Source: Stachybotrys elegans (taxonomy: Eukaryota; Ascomycota; Sordariomycetes; Hypocreales; Stachybotryaceae). From it: a stretch of DNA of 64,000 bases. The stretch is from NCBI GenBank assembly GCA_020746835.1, contig JAGPNK010000006.1, positions 930,001-994,000 of the forward strand, given 5' to 3'. The notes beneath the pieces are model-generated. The model did no database searches. It saw only the letters and a list, made by a program, of their open reading frames with translations, and had not been told where the DNA came from. The translations under genes and the position numbers were made by a program. Numbering within the stretch: the stretch's first letter is position 1; each line of letters begins with the position of its first letter. Shown here in pieces: positions 34,471-45,063 of the stretch.

Positions 34471-35669
34471 CTATATGGCCAAGATGAGCTTCATGCGTTC
34501 ATACGTGTAAAAGGCCACGGCGCTCATAGGGATGACCTTGACATAGCCAATCGTCAGGCCAACAAAGAAACCGCGGAGGCCCTTTTCCCGGAAGATCATG
34601 CCCGCCGTCTCGGCGATGCGGAGTCGGTGACCGTCTCCCACGGCACCGCCCACCTGCATTCTCCTCCGGATAACCTCCAGGGGATATGAGCATGTTTGTG
34701 ATACCATGCCGGCAATACCGCCTGCGCACAGTTCCGCCCACGACCGGAGCGGCGCAGGCTTACCAGAGGCCTCCTTCTTGGTGTTGGAGAGTACGGTATA
34801 TTGGGAGATGGAAGGGTGGCGTAGCATGTCGCTGACGGTGTCGTGTGTCAAGAACGATACGCCGGCGTAGGGAAGCATGCCCAGCATAGTCGGCGTGAAG
34901 CCGCGGTAGAAGTTGACGAGGCCCGTCCGTGGCACCACGGTCTCGAACGCAGGCTGCATGGTAGCCTTCATCGTCGACTTCCCGGTGGGTATCTTGGCCG
35001 TCGCCGCCTTCTCCACAGGCTGCTCGTTGTATATCTGTCGACAGATGGAGGCGAGCGACGAGCGGCCCTCGTGCTTCGTCTCAAAGGCCATGCGGACTCG
35101 GATGACCTCGAGGGGATATGTAAAGAAAACGGACGTAACGCCTGCCAAGCTGCCGCTTACGAGGCGCCGCAGCGGAGTTTCGGCATCGCGGTTCGGTATC
35201 ACAATGGCGCGGATCTGCTCGTAGGCGAGGAACTTGATGCCGGCGTAGGGGAAAATCCGCAGCAGCGTCGCCGAGTGCCCGCGGAACAAGCCCCGACCGC
35301 CCTCGTAGCGGTAGATGTCCTTCATCGCGGTGGCCACGCCGAACCAGGAGCCGGTATACTTTGCGAATCTCGGATTGCTGGCCTGGAAGAGGATCTTGAC
35401 TCGATCAAGCGGCGCGACGACCGTCTTGCCCTGGAGATTTGTATGTCAGCACATGCCGCCCACAGCGCAACAAGAAAGCCCAAACTCACAGCACATCCTG
35501 CCAGGCCGCCCGCGACGCCGGACCTCCACACGTAGTCCCATGATCGGGTCCGGGCCAAGCCCGCAGCCTTGGCCTCGTCGGCAGCTATCGCATCGCGCGG
35601 GAGCGGTTTCGCCGCGGCGCGGGACGGTGCGTGGTCGCGTTCTATCGGGGGCATAGAGGCATGGCTCAT
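34471..35669 (-). CDS. LEU5: Mitochondrial carrier Leu5-like (coenzyme A import)
   Basis: Exons complement(34471..35430, 35490..35669), 379 aa. Yeast Leu5 (SLC25A42/A16 relatives) lets CoA accumulate in mitochondria. Three carrier repeats are visible: VAPLDRVKILFQASN, then YPLEVIRVRM, then YPLEVIRRRMQVGG. The start region YVWRSGVAGGLAGCA-GKTVV and the words ASNPRFAKYTGSW are typical of Leu5. The 59-nt intron falls between GGLAGCA and GKTVV with phase 0. An insertion of about 40 residues (EKAATAKIPTGKSTMKATMQ region) lies in the second repeat's matrix loop. It is a divergent neighbour of the MT-A70 gene, 691 bp apart. The substrate is assigned by family only. Confidence 0.9.
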
Positions 35670-36360
35670 GAGAACAGAGGGGGAGCGGCCACCGGCTCGG
35701 GGAGTTGGAGTTGATATGGGGGGGTGTTGAGGGCCGGCAATCTACAGCACCGGCATGCCGCAGGGCGAAACGCGAGAAGGTGTCGGCAGGTCCGGGGGCG
35801 CGCAGACTGCGAGTGGCAGCAAAGACAGAGGGAAATTTGACGACAAGGGAGGGAAAAGGGAAAAAAAAAAGGTCCAATATCGGCGTGCAGGATCGTGAGA
35901 TGTGTGTTATGGCGGAGGGAATCTGGATTGCAACGGCTCAAACGTCATTCGTGCAAGGGCTTTTTCGCACGCCGAGGTCACGAGGGCCTTGTTGGTTTGC
36001 TGGTCGGGGGACCGAAACGCTGGAGTTAGCTGGAGTTAGGGGGGCAAGGGCAAATCCAGGCCTGTGGATCAGCGGTTCAACGGAGGCCTTTCCAGCCGAG
36101 GTTTGCCGAGCTGGTGGGCACGGAAGACGAATATGGAGGCTATTATTCTTCTACCCCGGGTCTAGGGGGGCGAACTTGACCCCAAACTAACCGCCATCGC
36201 TTCCAATTCCCATCCACTTGCGCACTCGGCTCTACGAGTAGCATTTCCTGGGGCTGCCATCTGCCCAATTGTGGCTCCGAAGCCGGATCCAACTACTTCC
36301 CATGTGACTGACGGCGGTGCATCCTCAGCACAACGGCAGAATACTGTCTCTCTCTCTTTG
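35670..36360. promoter_or_regulatory. Divergent promoter LEU5 / MT-A70 gene
   Basis: 691 bp between two outward-pointing starts. The frame into the MT-A70 gene is open back to about 36271 but has only a GTG there, so the ATG at 36361 is used. An A10 tract lies at about 35861-35870. No specific site is assigned. Confidence 0.45.
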
Positions 36361-37371
36361 ATGGATGGACCGTCGAAACAGCAACACAGCCTGCTGCCGT
36401 CGTCTGTGCTGTTCCAGAACCAGGACAAGACAATCGTCGTCCTTGATATCCCAAGGACCCTGGAGGAGGCTCAGAGCTACACCGCCGGCGGCCAGCTCGA
36501 GCCCTTGGAGAGGCGCATATACTCTGTGGAGCCCTTCTCCAGCCCCTTTGTGACACCCGAGCCGAAAGATGGGAGCAGCGCACACTGGGGCCAGTCGCCG
36601 GCATCTCAGATCGCAGACCTCATGACCTCTGCGGCGGTGCAGAGTGCCCTGCAGCAGCTTAGCTCCCAGTATCATGGTCCCTATTGTCATGCTCGTCTCA
36701 CTGCGCCAGAACCACCCGCTACGACATCCGGCAGCTTCATCCCCAAGGACTCGCACTTCCTCCATGGTTCTATCCAGGACATGAGGCAAGAGTTTGTCGA
36801 CACAGCTCCCAAGTTCGACATCATTGTTCTTGACCCCCCGTGGCCGAACCGCTCAGCCCGCAGATCAAAAAAGTATACCACTGCCGTCAACAAGACTGAG
36901 ATGCTCGACTTGCTCTCTCTCATACCCGTGTCCTCTCATCTTGCCACGGATGGTCTCGTTGCCATCTGGGTCACTAACGCATCTAGTGTTCTTGACCTCA
37001 TGACGTCTCCTACAGGCATACTTTCCTCCTGGGGTCTTGAACTTGTCACCGAATGGACCTGGGTCAAGGTTACAGCAGCCGGGGAACCCCTCTACCCTGT
37101 TGACTCGCAATGGAGGAAGCCGTGGGAGAAGCTCCTCGTGGCCAAGCGCAAAGGCAGCAGGCCACCCTCCTCGCTCCGCCCAACGACCATCATCGCCGTC
37201 CCGGACCTGCATTCCAGAAAGCCGAACCTGCGAGGCCTGTTTCAGGACGTCCTCGGCCGCGACTTGACCGGCCTGGAGGTCTTTGCTCGTAATCTCACAG
37301 CAGGATGGTGGAGTTGGGGAGACGAGGTCCTGCATTTCCAAGATGACCAGCACTGGCTCACTCCTGCATGA
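36361..37371 (+). CDS. MT-A70 family methyltransferase, METTL4-like
   Basis: Single exon, 336 aa. It has the adenine-N6 methyltransferase catalytic motif DPPW at residues 158-161 (FDIIVLDPPWPN), followed by MLDLLSLIPVSSHL, GLVAIWVTN, and ELVTEWTWVKVTAAGEPLYPVDSQWRKPWEKLLVAKR, the usual layout of MT-A70 proteins. The C-terminus has the family's nearly invariant NL-GWWSWGDEVLHFQ. The N-terminal VLFQN-DKTIVVLDIPRTLEEAQ segment is of the METTL4 type, not METTL3/Ime4. METTL4 enzymes methylate adenine in DNA or in m6Am of small nuclear RNA; which substrate applies in fungi cannot be read from sequence. A nuclear or mitochondrial location is open. Confidence 0.9.
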   Translation: MDGPSKQQHSLLPSSVLFQNQDKTIVVLDIPRTLEEAQSYTAGGQLEPLERRIYSVEPFSSPFVTPEPKDGSSAHWGQSPASQIADLMTSAAVQSALQQLSSQYHGPYCHARLTAPEPPATTSGSFIPKDSHFLHGSIQDMRQEFVDTAPKFDIIVLDPPWPNRSARRSKKYTTAVNKTEMLDLLSLIPVSSHLATDGLVAIWVTNASSVLDLMTSPTGILSSWGLELVTEWTWVKVTAAGEPLYPVDSQWRKPWEKLLVAKRKGSRPPSSLRPTTIIAVPDLHSRKPNLRGLFQDVLGRDLTGLEVFARNLTAGWWSWGDEVLHFQDDQHWLTPA

Positions 37372-37617
37372 AAACGTAGTAGTTGCAATAAACCATCGTC
37401 ACATACATACTCTTTACATTGCCCTTGCATATCCTTGGTACCTGTAAATAGTCGCTCCACGTGGCAGTAATGTACACCTAGTCGCCCATATTGATACAAT
37501 GACTCTCCCAAACCCGCTTCTTTTGTCGCCAGAAACCAACTCGGGCGCTGAGCAATGGTTCCATGGCCATGCATATCCCCGCCAAGTACCGGCCGGCCAA
37601 TTGTGCCAAAGGCAGGG

Positions 37618-38264
37618 TTAGGCCTTTCCATCGCCAGCTTCCCTGCCAACCAACTTGTCGAACTTGGGGTCCAACGGCTTATCGTTGGACCAGGTGGCTT
37701 CTCCCCTAAGCAATTGCTGCGCCAGCTCCGACAGCTTCTTGCGCTCCTCCGACAGCGGCTGCTTGCTCCTCATAGGGATAACGCTTCGCGCCTTATCCAC
37801 CTGCGCCTGGGACTGCTCCAGCCTCTTCTCCTCACGCATCTGCCACATCTCGTTTTGCCAGGGCGACAGGTCGCTGGGAGCCTCGGGCCACTGGAAGGGC
37901 TCACATAGCTCGACCGTCATGTACTTCAGGGGCTTGGGTCGGTAGTGGGATTGGGAGATGGGTGTACGGCGGCGCAGAGGCTGCGATAGGACCTGGACTC
38001 GGACTTTCTTGACCTCAACGCCGTACAGATTCCACAGGTAGTCTCGGATGTCGAACTTGGTGAAGGTCAGGGGGACCTTGAAGTACGCCTCGGTCGGGGG
38101 CAGCTTGGGCTTGTTGATGAATGTGATGACATGGTTGGGCCTGGGAAGGTTAGAATCGCTGGGGCGAGTATTTGCCTGCTCGGGGTGTCCTACAGGTGAA
38201 TCTGCTTCTGACCAAGTCTGAATGCTGGCCGCACTGCCGCCTCTGCCGCTTGAAGTGCCTGCAT
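37618..38264 (-). CDS. MRP20: Mitochondrial large-subunit ribosomal protein uL23m
   Basis: Exons complement(37618..38140, 38194..38264), 197 aa. The ATG at 38264 starts MQALQAAEAAVRPAFRLGQKQIHL. A 53-nt intron (GTAGGA donor, TTCTAAC branch, CCCAG acceptor) then joins exactly to PNHVITFINKP, restoring the KQI-LPNHVITF motif of fungal uL23m. The rest (VPLTFTKFDIRDYLWNLYGVEVKKVRV; KYMTVELCEPFQWPEAPSDLSPW) fits the family. The unspliced frame extends further upstream to a TTG at 38301, but that part is intron. uL23m sits at the polypeptide exit tunnel of the mitoribosome. The 37372-37617 gap to the MT-A70 gene is a short convergent spacer. Confidence 0.9.
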
Positions 38265-38962
38265 GATCGCGATGGCTTGAGGGATGAGAACTCGCGATCA
38301 AGGCTCGAATAATCTCGAATCGAAGAATTTCAGCGTCCCATATCTGATTGGTCCCTGCAAGTGATAGCCCGATTCTAGAATACCGTTTACATAATCGTGG
38401 CTGGAGTACACCTCAGAGGAAGTCAAGCCACAGCTGGTATTTCCCTACTACTACTCACTCTGGTGAGCTTTGTATTCTTGGATTGAGAATAGTCGTCTAA
38501 CCTGTGCATACCATATTTCAAGCTTAGAGAACCAAATGAAACCACCATTCTATTCTGACTGAAAAAAAATTATGTTGAAAATTTGGCAGCCTTTCCCTTA
38601 TTTGTGTTGTACACCCCAAGGACTTGTTCACTGCGCTAACCTTGATTAGAGCTGCTGTGAACAATCACAGCTTAACCCAACTTACTCTTCACAAGAACCG
38701 GAAGTGCATGGGCACGACAGGCTGCCTAGGTAGCACCCTATGACATTCTTTGTCAATTAAATAAGAAAAAGTTCAGCTTCTTTGAATCTCATCAAGATTC
38801 GCACAGCCAAAGAGTCATCTGGCCGTATTTCCGCAGCGTTGGTGCTTCATGTTGCACCTATAATTCAGTCACCGCCTTATCTTGTAACAGCTGTCGCTCC
38901 TGCTCTGAATATGCCTGTTGGGCACCTCCACTCACCACTCACGCTGAACCACAACAGCCGGC
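38265..38962. promoter_or_regulatory. Divergent promoter uL23m / unknown gene
   Basis: 698 bp between outward starts, with an AT-rich core (about 38500-38600 and 38740-38800). No specific sites assigned. Confidence 0.4.
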
Positions 38963-40381
38963 ATGTCACGACTCTCATTGTCGAGCTTCTTCTGGGCCAC
39001 GAAGCCCAAGTCGCCGCCGCTTGTCCCCGTTAAACAGGAACCAGAGGAACCAAGCGGGATCCCAGAAACAATCGGCTCGCCTCCTCCTAGCAACGAGAAG
39101 CAATCGCCGCCAATCTCATCCCCCAAGCCGTCCGCTGACGAGGATGAGTTTGATAGGTCGTTTGGGCTCGTCAGGCTCTACGATGAGGAGAGCATCATAA
39201 TAAAGGAGGAGGAGGAGGACCCGCTGGTTCTTTATGATGACGACGATAACGTGGACTACGATAATAATGAAGATTCGGCGTTGGCAGAGGTGGAACTCCA
39301 ACAGCAGATGGTGGAGGAAAAGAAGCTGTTTCCAGAAGCAAGCACATGGGCGCCCGACGAGGAGAAATTATTTGAGATACTATTTCTCCGGGCCTATCGC
39401 CCTCTTCTTCCCTACCACTGGGAGCTCGATTTCCGAGGTGTGCCCATGCCGGGGCTGGTGTATAGCACATCAGATGAGGACCCTCCAATAGTCTATGCCC
39501 ACAAGAAGCAGTTTGCAGGCAAGCCACTTTCAAATCAAGCAGGCTACTGCTCGGGCCCTGCTAACATTCTTACAGCATCCACGGCTCTCATGCGCATGGT
39601 AGATCTCACCGCAGACATCCGAACATGCAAGCAGTCCTCCCAGCGCCGCAAGGTTCCAAACATGATGAAGCGCAGCTTCGACGCCTACCTCGCCTGGGCC
39701 GCCGAGGACGGCGGGTACAAGAACCTCAGGGTCGTCCCAAACGTCATTGTCGAGCTCATCAGCCTCGATCTCGACGCCGAGGTCATCACCGAGTACATGA
39801 AGCGCCGCATGAGGGCTGTTGCCGAGCTCCAGCGCGAGTTTTGGAAGGTCGACCGGGACCCAGACTTTTGGGATACAACTATGCCGCAACTCATCGACTC
39901 CAAGAACCTGCTTGCCAGCATGCGTGCGCAGAGCGTCGAGAGTCGTCGAGCTTCGCGGAAACGCTCTGCGTCAGCGGCTGGGTTATCGGAGAACGGGGCC
40001 GCCGTAGACTCTCCTGAGCGGCGCACAGAGCAGGCCGAGACAGACAGCCCCAAGAAACGTCGTCTAGATGAACAGCTAACAGCCGACGAGTACTTGCAGC
40101 TGCAACTATCTTCCGAAGTTGACTACCGCCGGCAACCACCGGTCGTGTACGGCCTCTTCATTCTCAACTCGCTAGTCTTCTTTTTGACGGTCGACCCAGC
40201 CAAAGGCGAGGACTGCCCCGTCAGCTTCCACGTCCAGCTTGACTTTGAAGACCGGCACCAGAGCGTGTGGAATGCCCTCACCGTGGCGATCGTCACTTGC
40301 CTGGCACGAGATGACATGATGACCCGGATAGACAGCTTTGACGAGCTGCCAGCCGAGGCAGACAGCGACCCAGACGCTTGA
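38963..40381 (+). CDS. Unrecognised fungal protein with a GC-AG intron
   Basis: Exons 38963..39518 and 39576..40381, 453 aa. The whole region is open without splicing. However, 39519..39575 is 57 nt long and has a GCAAGC donor after CAG, a perfect TGCTAAC branch site and a TTACAG acceptor. Removing it drops 19 out-of-place residues and joins HKKQFA to ASTALMRMVDLTADIR. The N-terminal 130 residues are acidic and Pro/Ser-rich with a Glu/Asp block. The middle (LPYHWELDFRGVPMPG; AYLAWAAEDGGYKNLRVVPNVIVELI) looks folded. A basic KKRR patch precedes a C-terminal beta-rich part (VVYGLFILNSLVFFLTVD). I know similar unnamed fungal proteins; no function can be given. A nuclear location is a weak inference from the KKRR and acidic regions. 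Confidence 0.82.
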   Translation: MSRLSLSSFFWATKPKSPPLVPVKQEPEEPSGIPETIGSPPPSNEKQSPPISSPKPSADEDEFDRSFGLVRLYDEESIIIKEEEEDPLVLYDDDDNVDYDNNEDSALAEVELQQQMVEEKKLFPEASTWAPDEEKLFEILFLRAYRPLLPYHWELDFRGVPMPGLVYSTSDEDPPIVYAHKKQFAGKPLSNQAGYCSGPANILTASTALMRMVDLTADIRTCKQSSQRRKVPNMMKRSFDAYLAWAAEDGGYKNLRVVPNVIVELISLDLDAEVITEYMKRRMRAVAELQREFWKVDRDPDFWDTTMPQLIDSKNLLASMRAQSVESRRASRKRSASAAGLSENGAAVDSPERRTEQAETDSPKKRRLDEQLTADEYLQLQLSSEVDYRRQPPVVYGLFILNSLVFFLTVDPAKGEDCPVSFHVQLDFEDRHQSVWNALTVAIVTCLARDDMMTRIDSFDELPAEADSDPDA

Positions 40382-40785
40382 TTGATGGCGTCTGGCATGA
40401 GGCGTTTCGGTAGATGATTTCTTCCATGTTGGCTGCTATTCCATTCCCCATCTATATATCCGATTTTCTTATTATGCATACCCTTCGACATGCAGGCTAT
40501 ACATAAACATGTCGTCGGAGAACGAGATGTGGTCATGTCTGAGTGATGTGCAGCGCACGATCAAAAGGCTTTCGCTAGAAGAGATGAATAGAAATGAGCG
40601 GACGCTGAGAGTCTCTAAGTGCTTTGCTCTATGTATCTACGATGAACGTTTTGACCCTCCCATCTATTCCAAACTCCAAACAATGGCCAATTCCTTAGCA
40701 GCCCATACGACATCCGACTATTTGTACACGCTCCGATGCTCATCAACCATGACTCTGGCCCCCTTGCGTAAAAAACACGTAGATT
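40382..40785. other. Convergent intergenic region
   Basis: 404 bp between two gene 3' ends. An ATG frame overlapping it (from 40509) runs antisense into MME1 and is not a gene. Confidence 0.4.
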
Positions 40786-42136
40786 CTACATTTCTTCCAG
40801 CTCAACCGGCATCAGGATTTCCAGTTGGCGGAGTAATCGTTGGTACAAGAACAGCATGCAGCCGCTCTGGATAAAGGTCCATACGCCGCGCGGTCCGACG
40901 CCACGGAACCACCCGGCGACACCTTCGGATTGGTAGATGAAGCGCAGACCCCGTATCACGGATTGCGTCCGCAGAGGCATGGCGCCCGGCATAGGCCGGT
41001 GGGTGCTTGGGGAGGACGTCGAAATGAGGCGCTTCTGCGGATTGGGGTCCTTGATGTGGACGGCGTCGGCCGGCGGGTTCACCTGGGTCTGCAGACGGGT
41101 CTTGACCACGTCAAGAGGGCAGGTGATGACACCGGCGAGACCGCCGGCAGCGGCGCCCGTGAGAAGCTCGAGGGGCACGCCGACGTCGCGGCTCTGCTTG
41201 TACTGGCGCGCCCAGGCATGGAACTGCTCCCAGAACATGAACTGCAGAGCCGAAAAGGGGAGGTCACGACACAGAGTGGCCTTGTACCCGTAGAAGAGGG
41301 CGCCGGTGCCTTCGGTGCGGGCAATCGTACGTATGGCGTCCACCGTACCGCGGTAGTTGTAGCCCGACTTGAAGTAGGGGTTGTTGTACCGGCCCTGGAG
41401 CTGCATGCGAGTCTTGAGGACTTCGGACGGGACGTAGACGATGGAAGAGGCGAGATCGCCAAGGAAGCCTGAAAGCGTCAGCGTCAGCGCCTGCGGCACA
41501 CAAGCTGCCCTGGCGGAACATACCTCCTGCTAGGTAGGCAAGGTGATGCTGAAGACCGTTGTCTAGCAGAACTCTCTTGCTGAATTCGTAGGTGCCGAAA
41601 AATAGCATCGTGCCGGGAAACGAGCCGCCCAGCGCCGGGACCCAACCGCTGTACAGGCCTCTCCGGATACCTTCTTGCCTCCATATCTTGTAGTAGGACT
41701 GGCCCAGGGATGTGTACTTGGGGGGCACGTGAGGGTCGCCTTGTTGTCGCGTCTTCACCGTATCGAGTGAGTGCATCAGCAAATCGCCCGTCGAGCCTCC
41801 GATACCACCGGCAATCATGGCCTGCCGTTCATCATCAGCGCACAGAGGTCACAAGGCGGCGACCGCGAGGCGTGCCGTAGCGAGACGCTAAATCAAAAGA
41901 AAGGTGGAAGTTGAAGGCCAGGGCACACAAACATGGAGGTAAGGCGGCCGCCCCTCGGACTCGACATCATCGGAGCTCATAGTATCCTGGCCGTGCAGCT
42001 TTTTACTGTCGCTTTCCCACAAGAAACCCGGCTGCTGGTTGGCATGGCGAGACCCCAGACTCAGCCCGGTGCCGCTCGTCTCGGTCGAGGGCCCTTCAGA
42101 ATGGGAGAGTTCCGAGAATTGAAGGCTTGAGGGCAT
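40786..42136 (-). CDS. MME1: Mitochondrial carrier Mme1-like (magnesium exporter family)
   Basis: Exons complement(40786..41468, 41524..41821, 41933..42136), 394 aa. Carrier signatures are SLDTVKTRQQG, VPSEVLKTRMQLQGR and CPLDVVKTRLQTQ. The segments AGGIGGSTGDLLMHSLDTVKTRQQGDPHVPPKY and NNPYFKSGYNYRGT closely match yeast Mme1 (YMR166C), which exports Mg2+ from the mitochondrial matrix. The first exon encodes a soluble N-terminus starting at ATG 42136 and splices by a 111-nt intron (GTTTGT...GGCAG). The second intron is 55 nt and rebuilds LAGGFLGDLASS. The transport substrate is inferred from yeast. The first intron is the least certain part. Confidence 0.9.
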
Positions 42137-42766
42137 CCCCCTCGAAGAAACAAAGGGGATCGGTGGGCGAAGGTGGGTGTAAAAGGCGGCGCGAGGAACG
42201 GCGGAGGGAGACCGGCGGATGGCGATCCGAACCTCGAGGGTGTCCTGGAGAGGTGAAGAGCCGGTGGCGAGGGGTTGTTGAGGGTTGGTTTTTTCTTGGG
42301 AGGCCGCAGCCAGAGAAGCGAGCGCGTGCGTCCCTTCTTTTGGGTAGGTTCAGAAATAGGCGATCAAGAAATTTGTCGCAATGCATGGATTGGGATGGAT
42401 TTTCTGCCCGTAGTCTCCGATGGGCCCTTGGCCGGCGGTACTTGAAGCTCTATACTGTCCAGTGTGGCATGGCGGGTACCTTGCGGCGCCACACCAGCCA
42501 TGCTCCGCCCCTGGACAACCGCCTTTTTCTTGGCTCCAGGGCACTGTGGGTTCCGTCATCTCATCCATTGATTCAAGCTTTTGGGTATGTAATGTGTGGC
42601 TTATCCATACCCATTTCATCTCGACCACAGAAGTTCATGTGGCGTTGTTCTCTGCGGATCGTTTGACGCTGACTTAGTATACACGAAATGCGTCGTCATG
42701 CTGATAGCACACGGCGTCGGCCTCCCACCATATTATATCATACAGATGTACCACGATATTCGTCCA
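42137..42766. other. Intergenic region, MME1 promoter and IMP2 3' flank
   Basis: 630 bp. Short frames on both strands overlap one another and look random. No RNA gene seen. Confidence 0.4.
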
Positions 42767-43394
42767 TCACTCCGCCACTCGTTCCGTCACACGCCCAGGC
42801 GCCCGCTGGTGCTCCCACCAAGGTATGGGACCGAACTTTTTGAACGGCCAGAGAATGTGCGTCACTTTCCCCGTCAGTAGCCGCACGGAAACCGGCCCGT
42901 ACGTGTTGCTGTCCAAGCTGCTCCCTGGCGGTCCATCGCCTTCCACCCAGATGTGTCCTATTGGCACCTGGACCGTAGGCACGGGGTAAGGAGCTTTGGT
43001 TCGCACAACGTCTCCCTCCAGAGCCACGACCCTCTTGACAGCGACCACTTCAGGGTGAAGAGGACTCCTGAAAAGACATTAGAGCATAAACTTCCCTCCT
43101 GAGCTGAAATAGATCTCACCTGAGCGTCACAATCATGCCTCTCTGTAGACCCTCCTGCGGTTCCCACTTGTAGTTGAGAATCACATCCCGCCGTAGCGTT
43201 GAATCCTTGTCCGCGTTCAAGATAGGGTACATGGACGGCCCTTGGACGACACTAATATCTGCGACGTGTAGATTGAAGCATGCGATGACGGGGATCCAGG
43301 TTGCGAAGCCGACGAGCTGGAGCGCGATGGTCTTCGTTCGACCAGGACGGGCCATTCCAGCCCTCAGCCGCGTCCATGCCGTCCCCAGGGCCAT
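42767..43394 (-). CDS. IMP2: Mitochondrial inner membrane protease subunit 2
   Basis: Exons complement(42767..43067, 43120..43394), 191 aa. Imp2 is a type I signal peptidase-like enzyme facing the intermembrane space that removes sorting signals from proteins such as cytochrome c1. A membrane segment ([14 protein letters not shown]) precedes the serine box [11 protein letters not shown] with the nucleophile Ser54. After the intron comes the lysine box [13 protein letters not shown] with the general base Lys103. A GHIWVEGD motif and [10 protein letters not shown] follow, as in the family. The 52-nt intron interrupts [12 protein letters not shown]. Length is normal (yeast 177 aa). Confidence 0.94.
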
Positions 43395-43957
43395 GGAACT
43401 ATGACCTATGCAAGTTCAATGAGGGATGGTGAGCTATGATTCCCGTCGTCGCTGCATTGGGCTTCCCTCGGATTGTGAAGAAGTTGATGCTGGCCCTATT
43501 TTGGTGAGGAATCTAAACCTTCAGTGACCCTGAGGCATCGGGGCCCCACCATATCTGCCAAGCTTACCTCACCTCAGTCCCAACACCAAAGGCCGATACC
43601 CTGAAGCATCTTGTGAAGGAGACATCGATTCATGAATCTCATAACATTTTGTACGAGCTAGGCTTCCTAAAAAGAACATGTATGGACCAAGCTCGACTTC
43701 AAAGGCCGTAACATTCTCCACATCCAATGTGGAAGCTGGTCTACCATACAACGCATATTTGCCCAGGCTCCAGAGTATCCGAAAGTCCCAGAACCCGTCT
43801 GTTTCATCCTCTACTATGCAGTACTGATTCTAACCCCCCGTACTCTTTTTTCCCCTGCCCTGCTGTCCTTGACCTACGAGGTGTCCTTGACGCCCGCGTT
43901 TTTTGTTTTTCATATCGCAGCATCAAAATAGTATGTCACAGCTCGCCGGCGAGTGAC
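43395..43957. other. Intergenic region, IMP2 promoter and SUI2 3' flank
   Basis: 563 bp between two same-strand genes. No gene or clear motif seen. Confidence 0.4.
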
Positions 43958-45063
43958 TTAGATGGTGTCGGGGATGTTGTCGTCGCTCTCGCTCACACTC
44001 TCGTCGCCGCTGACTTCGGCGTTCTCGCGCTCGCGCTTCTCCATGAGTGCCTGGAGCTCGGCATCGTCGCTCTCCGTAACCGCCTTGGGCTCCATCTTGA
44101 CTATCAGGTGGCCGCCGGCGCCCTCGATGCTCTGGCGGATGTCCACGATGGCCTCCTCCAGGCGGCTGATACCCAGACTCTTGTCCAAGCATGTGCTGGT
44201 GAGAACGTACAAGGGGGGCGAGACGAGCTTGACCTTGACCTGGGTGTCCTCGGTGTTCTTGGCCTCGGCGGTTCGTAGAGCGGCCTTGACGGCGTCGATA
44301 CCCTCATAGCCGAAGCAGGTGACCTCGATATCGGCTCGCACCTTGGTGGGCTGAGGGGTGAGTCGCTTGCTGATGTACAGCTTCAGCTCGTCGGCAACGG
44401 GCTGGCTGGGGAACGTGATGTCGTTCCAAACTTCGGGGTTTCTGTCCTAGTGTCAGACTCGTCCCCTCTCTTAGCTGCATGTGGGGTGGACCAACGTGAT
44501 AGAAAGCTTGAATGCGTCGATCGCATGACCGAATTTTCGGTTCAGAGGCCAGCCGATGGTCTCATAGAGTGTCTCAATAGGAGTCTGGGTCTTCTCCGCC
44601 ACGTGCCTCATGATGGAATGCACCATCTTGCTCTTGTTGTAACGCTCCTCGCACTTGACAATATCCTCGGGAGATACACGTCGCTTCGACAGATCGATAT
44701 AGCCTGCATCGCCGTCAGCTGCCGAGTCTTCCTTCCTGATGCCGGGCACGCCGCTTACCCTTCTCCTTGTCCACACGAAGAACAACTACCACCTCATTGC
44801 GGCCGACCCTGATGAGCTTCTGAATACTTCGGATACGTCGTCGCGACAGTTCGGAGAGCAGAATCATGCCATCGATGTTGTCGTACTCCAGCAGCTTAAC
44901 GTATGCGCCCATTTCGGCGATCTAAGAAAAAGTCAAAAAATCCGGCTCGCTCTCGGGACAGGCATCGACCACCGCCGCAGCGTACCTGCTTCACATTGAC
45001 CATGACAAAGCTGTCAATCTCCGGATACTTCTCCTCGTAGAAGCGGCAGTTCGTTAAAGACAT
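43958..45063 (-). CDS. SUI2: Translation initiation factor eIF2 subunit alpha
   Basis: Exons complement(43958..44441, 44496..44703, 44759..44921, 44986..45063), 310 aa. eIF2-alpha is the regulatory subunit of the Met-tRNAi carrier eIF2. Exon 1 gives [19 protein letters not shown]. Exon 2 carries the S1-type RNA-binding domain and the kinase target [14 protein letters not shown], with Ser52 counting Met (Ser51 in usual numbering). The C-terminal part has RRLTPQ-like [28 protein letters not shown] and the acidic tail [10 protein letters not shown]. Intron 3 (44442..44495) uses the less usual donor GTTGGT; the chosen acceptor gives [14 protein letters not shown]. An alternative acceptor five bases earlier would break the frame. 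Confidence 0.95.

Noticed and set aside
34843..35535. 230-codon plus-strand frame
   Set aside because: Lies antisense to LEU5 exons; a shadow of a real gene.
38265..38301. Extension of uL23m upstream to a TTG at 38301
   Set aside because: Non-ATG start; the spliced model from ATG 38264 restores the family's N-terminus.
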